Origin: Chromera velia | Taxonomy: Eukaryota; Sar; Chromeraceae | DNA: 64,000 nt | Reading direction: 5' to 3' | NCBI GenBank assembly: GCA_018398765.1 | Contig: JAHBMJ010003845.1 | Coordinates: forward strand, 1 to 64,000 | Shown here: positions 23,001 to 35,289 of the stretch, piece after piece | Layout of the letters: every line of letters starts with the position of its first letter | Position numbering within the stretch: the first letter of the stretch is position 1 | Position numbers and translations under genes: made by a program | The notes under the pieces: generated by a model | What the model saw: the letters and a program-made list of their open reading frames with translations, nothing else | Told to the model about the DNA's origin: nothing | Databases searched by the model: none

Positions 23001-24743
23001 CCTGTACCGGTCTCTGTCTTCACATGAACGGACACCTTCCTCACAGATACATACCCTTCCCCGAGATATCTGGATGGGATGCGTATACTTACATGACTTG
23101 AACGCAGGCACTCGACCTTCTGAAGCAGGAGACAGAACACAGCAGCCAAGCAGAAGCCGAGAGAGACTCTCTCAGGTCGAAAGTCACCGCCCTGGAATCC
23201 CGTATAAATGAACTAGACGCCGAGCTAAAGTCAAGGGACTCAAGCAGGGCACAATTGGAGGCCGAGCTAAGTCAAAAGACAGCCGAGCACGATTCATTGG
23301 CGAGGATCCACGAGCATGAACGCAGTTCATTTATAAAGGCACAGGAGGCAGACAATGAGAAAATCCAAAATTTGACAGAGCGTCTGCATGAGGCAGAGAA
23401 GGAGACGGCGCGTGTGAGGGAGTTGTTGAAGTCTGTGGATGAGGACGCGCAGAAACAAATGAGGGACACGCAAAACAAGGCTGCAGCACATGAGACTCAC
23501 CTCCAGGCAAAGATTTCGGCCATCAGAGGGGAGAATGAGGAATGCCGGCGGAGCAGCATAGCAAAAACTGCGGAAGCGGAGGAACTCAAAAAGCGTTTGG
23601 AAGAGGCCCAGGTCAGCTTTTCAGTCGAATGCCTTTCCGTGCCGGTCGGTTTTCTGTGTTGTCTTTTTTTCTTTCCTCCTTCGTTTCGTTTGTTTTTGAA
23701 GCTGGGGGCAGAAAGGATTTTTTTTTTTAAAAAGGGAAGAAATGGAGCAAAGTAAAGTACATTCAAAGAAAAAGGAAGAGCACAAGATGACTTCGCTAGC
23801 ATTTTGCTTTTTTCTTTGAGGACAAGCACGCGGTGGCTAGCCACTGATTTACACACTCTTAATACACAGAATGACTTGCATGTCTTTGAATGTATGCAGG
23901 CGGCAGCCACAGTTGCTGCGACCAGGGCGGCTCGTCAGGTAGCAGAATGTTCTGTTCAGGCTGAGTCGGCTTGTGAGGCGTGTGCGGCCGCAGCGGCAGC
24001 AGCCGCTGTACAAGAGTTGACGTCAGGAGAGTGGCCTACTTACATCCTCAAGGCATCCACCAGTTCGGTCGGGTTGCTCCGGTCGAATCCGAAGGGGAAA
24101 AGGGGAAGCGAGGGCGATGGGGGAACAGACAACGACAGCGGAGATAGCGTTGATCTGACCGCTGTCCATGCACGGAGGGGAGGGGAGAAGGGAACAGAGG
24201 GTGAAAAGATTCCACCAGGCACAGAGGCGTTTGAGGACGATGAGCTTGTGGAGTTGTTACGCAGAGAGTTGGGAAATAGGGAGGCGGAGGGAGAAGAGTT
24301 GAAGGCGCGATTGGAGCAGATGGGGGCAAACTTCATTGCTTTGGAGCGGCAGGCGTCCGAATCATTTGGTGCAATTCAGCGAATGGTGATGCGTCTCTCA
24401 GCCAGTGAGAGGCCTCCATCCCATATGCGCGCAGCTGTGGAGGCACTCGAAAGCTTTGTGGAGGAGGTCCGTGCCTGGCAGCTTTATTTGTTTCGTTCGT
24501 TATCTTTCTTTGACCTTTGCGGGATGTTCGGATATGTCAAGATAAGTGTGGGGTTTTTGTTGAGAGCCGTTTTGGGGACAGAAAGCTCTAGGGGCTTGGG
24601 TTCAACTCTACACCGAATCAGATGTGTTTGTCCGAAGGAGAAACCGTCTGTTCTGATTCGCAATATAGAGGGGTCTTTCTTTCTTCGTTTTCTCTCTCTT
24701 TCTTTTTCTTTCTTCCTTTGTTTCTTTCTTTCTGTCTCTCATG

Positions 24744-24835
<92 letters not shown>

Positions 24836-24841
24836 ACTTTT

Positions 24842-24872
<31 letters not shown>

Positions 24873-27800
24873 CCTCTCTCAAAGGTTTTGCTCCTCAACA
24901 TTCCGAAAGGAAGTTGCTTCTCTCCACTTTCTTCCTACCTGTGCCTGCCTGCCTGCCTGCCTGCCTGCACGTGCCTGCCATCTCTCTGTACATCTGCCTG
25001 CCTGTCCGTTTGCATGATGCCTGTTTGCGTACCTTCTCTGTGTTGCTGTCGGCTTCGCATGTGTGCAGCATGAGGAGCGCACGAGATCCCAAACGGAGGC
25101 CCAGAGAGAGGCCGAGTCAGCCAAGTCACGCATTGTTGACATCGGACTGGTCCTCCGACACATTGTGGACGTGCTCGGCGGTGCGCCTCCAAAAGACCCC
25201 CAAGTTGCACCCGAACAGGTCATCGAGCAGCTGCTGGAAATTGCCAAAAACATATCAGAGGAGGGAGGGACAAAGACGGCAGGAGGACAAGTAAGTCAAA
25301 CGCGGAATAAAGTATGCGTTTTGCGTGATGTCTGCGCACGAAAGGAAAAGAAAAACTCAGAAAAGTTTCAAGTCTTTTGGCGCATCTGCGCTCCTCCCTT
25401 CTCTTCTTGTTCGAAGACAGTGTCGTTCTCTGGTTTCAAACTCGTTTTTTCTCCGTAGCCCTCTTTTCATTTTCCTTTCATTCCAGTATTCCAGCCAAAA
25501 GATGAAAACAATTAACTTTTCTGGTGCGTCTACGTTGAAAGAATCCAATTTCTTCTTCTCCTTCTTCCTTCCTTCCTGCAGCTCTCCACCCGAAGGAAGG
25601 GCCCAAACGACAAACAACCAGAGGAGAAGGAGAGCGCACAAGGTCATTCAGGTCCCAACAAAAACAAAAGAGAGAGGGGAAAGCATCCAGCAGAACCACA
25701 ATTCAGACAACCCGTTCCTGAGCCAACAGCAGAAGCAGAGGGGCATTGCGGACCTCCAACAGCAGCAGGAGGGTTCGACTTCCGGCTCTCCCAGGCTGAG
25801 AAAAAGCTCGCCCGAGTTCTTCATCTCCTCCACGATGCCGATACAGACAGTCTGATGTCTGCCATTCCTCTTGAAGCAGCGGCCTCCGGGGGGTCAGCCG
25901 GCTCTCTTCTAGAGGTTTACTCAGTCTCTTCTTCCATTCAGAACCAGAAGGAGATTCACATCGATCGATCAGCACGTCCGCACAGATCTCCCGGAAACAG
26001 GTCAACAATAGAGGAACCAGAGGCAACCCCTGCTGCGAACAGGTCGTCCTTTCCGCGTCGAGGAGAGAGAGAGAGGGAGAAGGGAAGGGGGGACATGAAG
26101 ATGCCCGGGGTGATCGATGACACCTGTAGTATGTCCTCAGTCACTCTCTCCGCCTCACAGGTCCTCGGCCCCTCTCGGAGGCATCCCGATGGCAGTGGAA
26201 ACAGACAAAGAAGAGAGGACGACGAAACAGGAGAACCACGACCACATGTGAGTAGAGAAATGATCGGACTTAATTCAGTGGGAGTCGAAGCTTGCGAAGA
26301 GTTGGAAGGAAAAATGCTTTTCTTGTGCCTTCGTTTGCATTGGCTTTTCAGTCCAGAATATTCCGTCCTGCTTGGGCTCTCTCTCGCTCTCTCCCCGCAG
26401 TTTTGTTTTCTCCCAAAAAATCCTTTCAGGCATCTTTCCTTCCTCCGCCCTGCGTCTGTTTGCAGAAGATGCCGCTTGGAAAAATCTTGCATGCATAGAT
26501 GAGTTCTGGTTTCTCTACGCACACATACTTGCAATGGTACAGACAGCAAGGCGGATCCAAACCCACGTAGAGACTGGTCGGAATAAACACGCATGCGCAT
26601 ACGGACTGTCACACATGTTCGGTAACACAGCTCAAATGCGAGCACAAATTTCTCTCGAATCGTACACACATGTGGATGCACACAAGTTCGCACACACTCT
26701 AGAGCTGAATTTTACTAGAAAATACATGCATTGTCCGTCGGTGAGCGCAGCACGGGAGCTCCAAAACCAGCAGAGATGCAAATCGCCTGCCAGGCGGACA
26801 CAGGGGAAGCGAGCACAGAAATCCGAAGAGAACTGCCGGGACCAGCGGTCGGCGTGCGCACTCACACGTGCCTACAGGAGGAGGGCAGGGGGGAGGGGGG
26901 TCCCGGTACACCCACTGTTTTGATGAAAGCGGAAGATCCCGCGCGACAGCCGCCAGGCCTCAAACACAGGTAGGTAGGTCCGATGGGTCGTCAAGTCGCA
27001 GGTTTCAAATTAAGGGTCTTTTGACATTTTCGTGTCTATCATTCGAGGGTTTGTTTATCTGTCCTCCACCTCTTGACCGCTCACTCCCTCCCTCCCTCCC
27101 TCTCTCCCTCCCTCCCTCCCTTCCTCACTCACTCACTCCCTTCCTCACTCACTCACTCCCTCCCTCCCTCCCTCCCTCCCTCCCTCCCTCCCTTCCTCAC
27201 TCACTCACTCCCTTCCTCACTCACTCACTCCCTCTCTCCCTGCCTCGCTCCCTCCCTCCCTCCCTCCCTTCCTCACTCACTCACTCCCTTCCTCACTCAC
27301 TCACTCACTCCCTCTTTCCCTCCCTCGCTCCCTCCCTCCCTCCCTTCCTCACTCACTCACTCCCTCTCTCCCTCCCTCGCTCCCTCCCTCCCTCCCTTCC
27401 TCACTCACTCACTCACTCCCTTCCTCACTCACTCACTCCCTCTCTCCCTCCCTCGCTCCCTCCCTCCCTCCCTTCCTCACTCACTCACTCCCTTCCTCAC
27501 TCACTCACTCCCTCTCTCCCCTCTTCGAAAGGGCAAAGAATGGAGTCACTTTTTCTTTCTTTCTTTTTTTCTTTCTTTCATGCCATGTGACTTTCTTTTT
27601 GTTGGTGTCTCCCTTTTTTCCCCCCCCGACGAATGCAGCGTGGCGACGTTCCGCCTCCACCCTCCTCGGCCGTCACACTGAGGGATGCTGTGCGGTCCCG
27701 GCCCGACCCCTCCTCCTCCTCCTCAGCTGCGTGTCGTATTCTTGCCTCAAGAGGACGACACATCCGAAACGGTCATCGAGAAGCAGGGAGGGGAGGGAGG

Positions 27801-29009
27801 TACGCAGAGGAAATTCCGGTCTTTGCCACAGCGGCCGATTTCCCGATCTACGCCTCTCACACACCCACCTCTGCAGCAACGCACAGGGTCCTCAATAGAG
27901 CTGTTGCTCCTGCTGAAGCAATTACACCCTCGGCCAGCGAATTTCCGGGAACCTCCCGAGGCCGTCTCCGCGAGGCCACCAACTTCGGGCGTCTCCCGTC
28001 CCATGGAAAAGAGAGGGACAGAGAGACCCCCTCAACACATCACCACCAACCGGAACCCCAAAGGCCCCCCTCACAGAGAGCACGAATACCCGTCCCTGCC
28101 GCCTCGAAGGACCGTCCCCTGAGTCAGTGGCCGATGGGCCAGACCACCTTTCCCTATCCCGTCCCTGAATCCCTCAGAAGACACCTGGGACACCCATTGA
28201 CACAGCGTCCGAGGCTCTCACCAGCACCCGCCCTGCCCACACAGCACGCACAGGCCCCATTCCAACCCCCTGCGAGACCCGCCGCCGCATGCGAGGTCCA
28301 AAGCGCAGCACCTGGGGGAGGAGTGCCACACACGCATAACTATGCAAGATTCCACTCTGCACACCGCCAGGGGGATACACGTCTGGAGAGCAGAGAGAGG
28401 GAGAGGTCTCCGTTCCTTATTCAAAAAGGGCAACAGGAGCGGCGGCAAGTGGAGGAGATGTCAAGGCAGCAGCACCAACACAGCGCTCAAAGTCTGGTTC
28501 CGCTTGCTACTGAGAGGGCTGCTGAATGGCAAAGCCGCACGTGGGGGGGACTCCAGGGACCGTTAGGAGTCCCCAATCCCTCTCCACAAACTGCCGCCGG
28601 CCCCCCAGCAGTGATATCCGTGAGGGCCTCCAGTCCGGGGGGCAGCAGGGCTCATCAGGCGGGGGGGAGCGTGTCATACGACTGCTTTATTGAGGCTCCC
28701 ACCTCTGCTGCTTTCCCTGACGAGGAGGCACGAGAGGACGCGGGGGGGGCAGCGAGTGTGTCAATGAATGTACGCATAGAGGGGTGGACCGAGGAGAGGG
28801 ACCACCGGTACAGAGACGACGGGGGTAGAGGTGTAGATAGAGGAAGAGGGGGCAGCAGAAGTCCGGATCGTCTTTCCGGGACTGTCCGTGACGGAGGGGG
28901 GGGTGAGGGAGGGTTTCGAGACCTTCACTTTGAGAAGATTTCTTCTGTCGAGTGCCGGCAGGTGGAACCGGATGCTCTGACGAGGGCCGTACGCCGCGTC
29001 TTCCGGTAG
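19021..29009 (+). CDS. Long coiled-coil protein, 12 exons, about 1,798 residues
   Basis: Exons: 19,021-19,282; 19,680-19,774; 20,358-20,603; 20,950-21,201; 21,433-21,633; 22,044-22,835; 23,108-23,611; 23,900-24,466; 25,069-25,290; 25,582-26,247; 26,751-26,969; 27,639-29,009. The first join is phase 1 and the other ten are phase 0. All donors are GTNNG and all acceptors GCAG, and the spliced length is divisible by three. Exons 1-9 encode near-continuous heptads rich in Glu, Lys, Ala, Arg and Gln (for example VEEEAERTKEAKREVTELKG, EKARAEATINELRSENEREK). An Ala-rich patch sits in exon 8. Exons 10-12 are Ser/Pro/Arg/Gln-rich and look disordered, ending with EKISSVECRQVEPD and a basic RRVFR. This layout suits a cytoskeletal, centrosomal or Golgi scaffold; no specific family is recognised. 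The ATG at 19,021 is the first in a long open frame. Exon 11 is the least certain. Confidence 0.75.
19971..20190. repeat. Compound (CA)n-(GA)n array in intron 2 of the coiled-coil gene
   Basis: CA dinucleotides to about 20,033, then GAGAGG-type purine repeats to about 20,130, then CACAGA words. It lies wholly inside the intron between 19,774 and 20,358. Confidence 0.9.
20728..20880. repeat. CT/CCCT-rich array in intron 3 of the coiled-coil gene
   Basis: TCTC and CCCTCCCT units over about 150 bases within the intron 20,604-20,949. The polypyrimidine strand is the coding strand. Confidence 0.8.
24660..24890. repeat. (CT)n array with TTTC units in intron 8 of the coiled-coil gene
   Basis: Nearly pure CT dinucleotides from about 24,740 to 24,880, preceded by TTTC units. 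CCTG units follow at about 24,945-24,970. All lie inside the intron 24,467-25,068. Confidence 0.9.
27078..27522. repeat. CCCTCCCT/CACTCACT minisatellite in intron 11 of the coiled-coil gene
   Basis: Alternating blocks of CCCT and CACT tetramers, with CTTCCTCACTCACTCACTCC recurring many times over about 440 bases. The Leu-Pro-Ser-His frames over it are repeat translations. Confidence 0.9.
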
Positions 29010-30870
29010 GTGAATGTAGTCAGTCAGCCAGTGAGTGAGTGAGTGGAAGGAGGAGAACAAGCATGGAACTAACTTTGAGAAATGAGAATGAAATGTGTTT
29101 GCAAGAGGGCCGGAGCGTGTAAGGCTTGTAAAGAAAGGGGCACACACACGGACGGACCAGATTCAAGAGTAGACATATCGGCAAATTGAGATCGATGTTT
29201 CTGTCCTCAAAGCAAAACAAAGAATTATATAGACGATTAGCAGACTTTGATTCGAAAGACGAGCAAATGAATAAGGTTTTTTTCTCAAAAGAGAACAGAA
29301 GACCGATCTACTTCCTCTCTAGAGAAACGAACTGGTCGGCAGTCACATATTCGATTCGCGTCAAGCTTATCGACAGAACCGCTTCCCCCATCTTTTCTGT
29401 TCAGAGACAGGAAGAGAGAGACTTGAATTGCGATGTGAATCGATCCCCCACCGTTTCTCCCCCAAACCAGCAAAGTTGTCCAGTCAAGAGGCATACAGAG
29501 GAGCTAGACAGTGGCAAAAAGGTCTTGAGCATCATTCATTTTTTCATACGTTCGAGCTGCTTCCTGCCAGTGACGCCCGGAACCAAACGTCAATGTTGAT
29601 ATATATTTTATTTAAATGATGTGTCAGCATTATCATGTATTCTGTAACTTTATAGAGCTATAGGTAATGACGGAGTTTGATTTGATTTGATTTAAAGTTA
29701 TTTGAAGTAGCGTTGAAACTCAAATCAAATATTTAGTTTAAAAAAACCTAGTGTTAAAAAACTTATCAAATACTATCAAAAATAACCTTTAATTTACCTC
29801 AAATTTAATATTTGAAATATGAAGGTTGTAGAAAGTGTTTTGCAAGTATATTGATACAGTTATAGATGCAGTGAATCTATGACGCATAATCACTCAAAAT
29901 TATATAAAATTGAAGGGAATAAAAAACTTGTTTCTTGAAAAAAGACGTTACAAACTGATAGATTTAACGTTTTCTTTCCTTTCTTACAAAAATAAACCAA
30001 TCAATCAAACCAATGAGTATAGATCGTTTTAGCAAAAGGTTATGTTTCCATATAGTTTTAGTACCAATTATGAAACATATTTTATGAAGCCTAAGCTTGC
30101 ATGCACATGATACGCAACAGCGTGCAACAGCGCAATACTTATGTAAAGACAAGCAACGCATGGTCGATAGCAATCATGCATGCAAACACGAAGCGCGCCA
30201 CGGCCTCTACTATGCATGGCACGTATCTCATGCATTTTGCCGTCTTTAATTGCGTTTACATGTACGTAAACATTGATCAACATGTCTTGTCTGATGAGCA
30301 CCTAACAGGCGTATAAGTGGTTTTTGTCTCTCTCTACCACACAACAGGCTGGCTGAAGTAAACGTGTTCCTTGACACTCATCTGTACTCCAAGATATACG
30401 GCACTCCGTACAGCTGGAGAGACGCAGATGCATGCAACAGTTCACGCAACACCTGTCTTTTGGTGGGCTGCTCCCGCACTTGAGTTCCTGCCTTCCTTTT
30501 CCTTCTGAGCTGATACAGCTGCTTCTGTGATACTTTGATCTCCTTTCGGGTCGATTTCATTCCTAATTTTATTCTGAATCGCCACGAGAGTGTTGTCTTC
30601 TTGTGATGTCCAGAAAGTCGGGAGAAATGTGATACAGTAACGTTACTTTTAGCAAGGTAGGGACCACGGAGAGGAACTCAGAGTCTGGCCTCACGGTTCG
30701 GGAAGATATCTACAAATGCATGCAGTCATCCCATTGCGAAGGCATGTCACGAAGAGTGGTGATGTAGACGGGTAGTTTTTGAGCCAAAGTGTGTCCAGAG
30801 GAATGGGTGGGAAACGGTCGTACTGAAGGAGGTTGGACATCATACTGAGACACAGTGGTTCGCTGACCAC
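29010..30870. other. Intergenic region, no gene seen
   Basis: The first few hundred bases are probably the 3' UTR of the coiled-coil gene; a 137-codon plus frame at 29,186-29,599 has no domain. From about 29,650 the DNA is AT-rich and opens with GATTTGATTTGATTTAAAGT. TGCATGCA words occur near 30,175, 30,430 and 30,718. Confidence 0.4.
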
Positions 30871-31741
30871 TTGTCGAAACATCACAATGCTGTGCTTTCC
30901 CCGAAAAAGAAGCGGACTTTGTACACATGGATGGCAGATGCGACTGCGGTTGCTAGCGCTACACAAGGACTCGAGGCTCCTGGGTCTCCCACAGCGTGTG
31001 CAGATGCGCGTGGAGGCGGAGGCGGGAGGGGGGAGAGAGGACAGAGGGGAGGAACGACGATCTCTATGCACGGAGATTCCAAAGCTCTCCGTCTTGCCCT
31101 TCTGCATAAGTGAAACGCTTTGGAAGACGCGGCCGAGGAAGCAATCAGAGAAGCAGTTTCTTGTGCAGAGGAGGGCGCGCAAGCGAAGGGAGAGAAAGTG
31201 AGTTTCAAGGTTCCTGACTCCCTTTCAACAACTGACCAACAGATACTCGTCATTCAATCTCGTCTGAAGGAATTGATAGGCCGTGGTAAAAGGGGGGGGG
31301 CGACAGGGAAAAGGAGCATGGGCGAGGTTGAGGGGGTTGGAAGTCAGGAAGAGGGTGAGGGTGGGGCCTTAGACGAGCTTTCCTCAGCAGGGAAATCAAG
31401 TAGACCTTCAAAACGTACCAAGCGGAGCTGTGCCGCTGGCAAGGTGGACCGTTCATCCGCTAGACTCCCTAAGCAGGCTTCCCGTAAAAGTCCTCTTCCC
31501 AGATCTTTGCGGAAGTTCCAAAAGAGACTCGGACGCGTGGAATTCGTGGACGGAGAGAACGCGGCAAGGAGGGGACGCGTCTTTTTGGGGATGAGACTTG
31601 GAGCCACTTGTGGTTGTCAGAAGCGCAGTTTCAAGGGGAGCGGAGCCAAGGATTGTCCTGCATGCCGATTTGACGAGTTTAAATTTCCCGAAACGCCATG
31701 ACATTGTAAGTTTCTCCAAGAGGCAACAGCATGCACCGCCA

Positions 31742-31874
31742 GGCACACACACACACACACACACACACACGCATATACATATACATAGTACACGCACGCA
31801 CGTATACAGGAATACACACACGCACGCACACTTTCTCATACACATACATATACAGATACACGCATACACACACA

Positions 31875-31918
<44 letters not shown>

Positions 31919-31920
31919 AG
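31742..31920. repeat. (CA)n - mixed CA/TA - (GA)n compound array in an intron of the NYN gene
   Basis: CA runs at 31,746-31,770 and 31,866-31,892 and a GA run at 31,892-31,918, all inside the intron 31,706-32,013. Confidence 0.9.
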
Positions 31921-32499
31921 AAAATACGCAGGCGGGCAGGAGGATAGAAAGACGAAGTCTGATGTGATTGCTCCCAAGCTTTTTTACCCGTTGTCAATGA
32001 TTTGTTTCTGCAGGAGCGTTTTGTAGAGGCTCATCCCGGCTCCAAGTTCCTGAAGCTGTTGTACAAAAGAGGATTCATCGTGCTGAACCCGGACGGGAAT
32101 CATGATGACTCTCTGCTCCTGCAGCTGGCCTGGAGGACCAAGCCGCGGAGTCTCTTTGTTCCAAACGACCACTTTCGAGACTTTGCTGAAAAGCCACCTC
32201 CAGATGTGGATCCCGATGAGTGGAGAGAGTTTGTTAAAACAAAAAGACGGGGCTTCACGTAGGTGAACGACGACTTTAAAGTATTCTTCCTCATAGATAA
32301 GAAAGACAAGAGCTCACTTCGTTCCTCGGTAGCAAGCACCATAACAGCAAGAAGCTCCTCTGTGATCAAGAAGGTTAACAAGGGAGCTGCAAGATATCAG
32401 AAAAAGCGAAAGCTGGGGCAGAAGAAGAGGAGGCGAATCACTCAAGGTGGGTATCCCCCCCCTTTTCTCTCACGATACAAAAAACCTTTGCTTTCTTCT

Positions 32500-33249
32500 T
32501 TCTCTTCCCCTTTATCTCCGCTCCAACATATTGAAAGGCGCGAGCTAGGGCGCGAGTAAGTTCGTCGCAAGCGTAAATCGAACTTGCACTGCTTGCTCCC
32601 TTCCGAGTAGATTGTTGGCTGGGGTGACGCTGCCTTCTGGTATCTCTCCTTGTTGGCTCTTTCTTTCTTCTTTCTCTTCCCCTTTATCTCCGCTCCAGCA
32701 TATTGAAAGGCGCGAGTAAGTTTGTCACAAGCGTAAATCGAACTTACACTGCTTGCTCCCTTCCGAGTAGATTGTTGGCTGGGGTGACGCTGCCTTCTGC
32801 TATCTCTCCTTGTTGGTTCTTTCTTTCTTCTCTTTCTTCACCTTTACCTCCGCTCCAACAGATTGAAAGGCGCGAGTAAGTTCGTCATAGGCGTAAATCG
32901 AACTTGCACTGCTTGCTCCCTTCCGAGTAGATTGTTGGCTGTTGGCTGCAAGAAGGAGGTGTTTTGGACTTCCCCCCCCCCTCTTCTCTGCAGGTGCCCC
33001 TACTTCTTGAAAGGACTTAGTTGAAGGCACAGACAGAGGTGGGTTCACTTTTTGCTCAGCTCTTTGGCTTTTTCTTTCTTCCTTCTAAATTATGTCCGCT
33101 CCAGCATATTGAAAGGCGCGAGTAAGTTCGTCGCAAGCGTAAGTCGAACTTGCACTGCTTGCTCCCTTCCGAGTAGATTGTTGGCTGAGGTGACGCTGCC
33201 TTCTGCTATCTCTCCTTGTTGGTTCTTTTTTTCTTTCTTTCTTTCTTTT

Positions 33250-33280
<31 letters not shown>

Positions 33281-33445
33281 TTTCTCTTCCCTTTTATCTC
33301 TGCTCCAACATATTGAAAGGCGCGAGTAAGTTCGTCACAGGCGTAAATCGAACTTGCACTGCTTGCTCCCTTCCGAGTAGATTGTTGGCTGTTGGCTGCA
33401 AGAAGGAGGTGTTTTTTGGACTTCCCCCCCCCCCTCTTCTCTGCA
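32500..33445 (+). repeat. Tandem repeat of about 160 bp, five copies, in the last intron of the NYN gene
   Basis: Each copy carries ATTGAAAGGCGCGAGTAAGT, then CGTAAATCGAACTTGCACTG (with small changes), and CCTTCCGAGTAGATTGTTGG. GAGTAG falls at 32,605, 32,765, 32,925, 33,171 and 33,375, giving steps of 160, 160, 246 and 204. The longer steps come from an extra segment ending in CTCTTCTCTGCAGGT (32,940-32,995 and 33,390-33,448) and from a TTTC expansion at 33,227-33,282. That extra segment contains the acceptor of the last exon, so the acceptor itself is duplicated. Confidence 0.85.
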
Positions 33446-33514
33446 GGTACCCCTGGGCCCCTTTCCGAACTGGAAGTCGCTTCAAAAGGATGGAGAAGGA
33501 AAAAACAAATCTAA

Positions 33515-33958
33515 ATGATGTAACATTGAACTAAATTCAAACTTTTGTAAATCATTGGCACAGTAGCAGTGTCAGGGCGATACATTCATTCAATTAGCAT
33601 ATCGATCGCAATTGATTGAACTAGCAATTGAGTCGGTTTATCAGCAAGCAATGGATTTCTTGGAGTAATAGATTCTAAAGTAGATTATGCGAAATAGATT
33701 GTGTTGATTGTGCGTTAATCTAGGTACTAACGGTCTTAGCATAACATAGCATAGCATAGCATTGGTATTCCGGTTTTTGCCCGCAATCCACTATCATATT
33801 GCCTGTTTTTGAAAACAGGCTTTAAACAGCTGCGGGGACGAGCTTTAAAAGACAAAGTGGTGACAGTGTCCTAGGGCACCAATAAATCACTTATCATTCA
33901 CTTAGTTTTGAGCAAGGGTCTTCGACAGTCCTAGTCTTCCGCCTGCGCCTGTCGGTCT
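33515..33958. other. Short intergenic stretch with a GCATA array, no gene seen
   Basis: AT-rich with CATAGCATAGCATAGCATT at about 33,737-33,762. No credible coding frame. It ends at the 5'-truncated LINE. Confidence 0.45.
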
Positions 33959-33959
33959 G

Positions 33960-35254
33960 GCTTTCCCCCCTCCTTTTCAGCCCACCTTCTCCATACAGAT
34001 GATTGAGGAAACACTGAAAGGAATTGACCCAAAGAAGGCAGTGGGATTAGATAAGGTTAGCCCTTGTCATCTTTTGTTGTGTTTTTGTTTTTCTCCTCTC
34101 TCCCGTTTGTTGCTCGTTATCTTTTTCAATTTGTTTCACCTCTTTTCTTTTTGGCCTAAACGCTGGAATGTATTGCGCATTGCCCCCGTCCCCAAAGGTC
34201 CGCCAAGTCTGGACTGTAATGAATGATATCCAATCCATATTGTGAGGCTTTTGGGCAAAATTTTTGCTTCATTGATGGACCTAAAGATCAGGAAGGAGGT
34301 GAACATTGACGAAAAGCAGCTCGGTTTTAGGCAGGGAATAGGGACAAGGGAGGTCTTTACTGCTCTGTTTTCGTTAATTCTCAGCTCTAAGAAGAAGAAG
34401 AGTCCTCTGATGGCCACGTTTGTAGATTTTAGCAAGGCGTTTGATACAGTTCCTCGGGTCAAGATGTTAGAGAGGCTCAGGGAGGAAAGAGTAAGCCAGG
34501 CCGATGTTTGGATGATTCATTCGATATATAGTCAGATGAAGGCTTAGGTAGATGGGGCAATAGAATGCTTTCTAGAAGGTAGAGGAGTAAAACAAGGCGA
34601 TCCTCTCTCTCCTCTCCTCTTTCTTCTTTTCATCAATAATCTGCATAAGTCTGTCAGCTTCGATAATGAAAACAGGAATCAAAGCTTGGCTGGAGGTACA
34701 GATAGAGAAACTCTTGTCAGACTGTCTGATGTTTTAATCGAAAGCATTGGATACGCTGATGACCTTGTTCTGTTTGCTCACAGTGCTTCAGACTTGCAGA
34801 AATGCCTATCCCGTCTGGAGGACTATTGTAAGGAGCACGGTCTGAAGGTGAATTTGAAGAAGACAAAAGTTATGCGAATCTCTTCCCCCCACCCTGACCT
34901 TGTGCCTCAGACCCCTTTTCTGTATGAAGGCAGACTAATGGAAGAGGTAAGTAAATACAAGTATTTTGACAACTGGGTTTTTGAGGGAGGGGACCTTAGC
35001 AAGACAGTTGAAGCCCGCATTGAGGCGGCAAAGAACGTTTTGGGGGCTGTGTTTGGCACTCTCTCGTCTTTGGGCTTTATTTCTCCCTTTTCTAAAATTA
35101 TCTTGTTCAAGGCCCTCTGGCTGCCAGTCACGCTGTATGGACTGGAAACGATCATGCTAAGAAAGTCAGATGTTGCCTGCCTCGATGCATTACAGTTACG
35201 TTTTATTCAATGTTGTTTTGGTCTCTCTCATCACTCTTTTATTTCGCCTTCTCT

Positions 35255-35289
<35 letters not shown>

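Larger units (their letters stand above)
30871..33514 (+). pseudogene. NYN-domain (PRORP/PIN-like) ribonuclease gene, apparently disrupted
   Basis: Three exons are visible: 30,871-31,705, 32,014-32,446 and 33,447-33,514. Splice sites are ATT|GTAAGT, CTGCAG|GAGC, AAG|GTGGGT and CTGCAG|GTAC, with matching phases 0 and 1. The product shows an NYN-like core: VEFVDGENAARRG (first acidic residue), FLKLLYKRGFIVLNPDG, NHDDSLLLQLA (acidic pair) and RSLFVPNDHFRDF. The order resembles the nuclease half of protein-only RNase P. Three breaks are seen: a TGA at 31,111-31,113, a one-base frame change near 31,590 and a TAG at 32,260-32,262, each with sensible sequence on both sides. A GTAGGT donor overlaps the last stop, so alternative splicing could avoid that one. 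The last codons read GTPGPLSELEV and end in a basic run. Upstream PPR-like exons were not found. Confidence 0.5.

Noticed and set aside
24590-24620. tRNA B-box-like word GGGTTCAACTC
   Set aside because: There is no A box at the right distance and no cloverleaf stems can be drawn. It lies in an intron of the coiled-coil gene.
27073-27681. 202- and 240-codon Leu-Pro-Ser-His plus frames
   Set aside because: They cover the CCCT/CACT minisatellite of intron 11; only the flanking exons are real.
29186-29599. 137-codon plus frame after the coiled-coil gene
   Set aside because: No domain, no splice partner; probably 3' UTR.
32500-33445. tRNA-derived SINE heads in the 160-bp units
   Set aside because: The reverse strand has GTTCGATTTA, close to a B box, but no A box or stems. 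The units are tandem, not dispersed.
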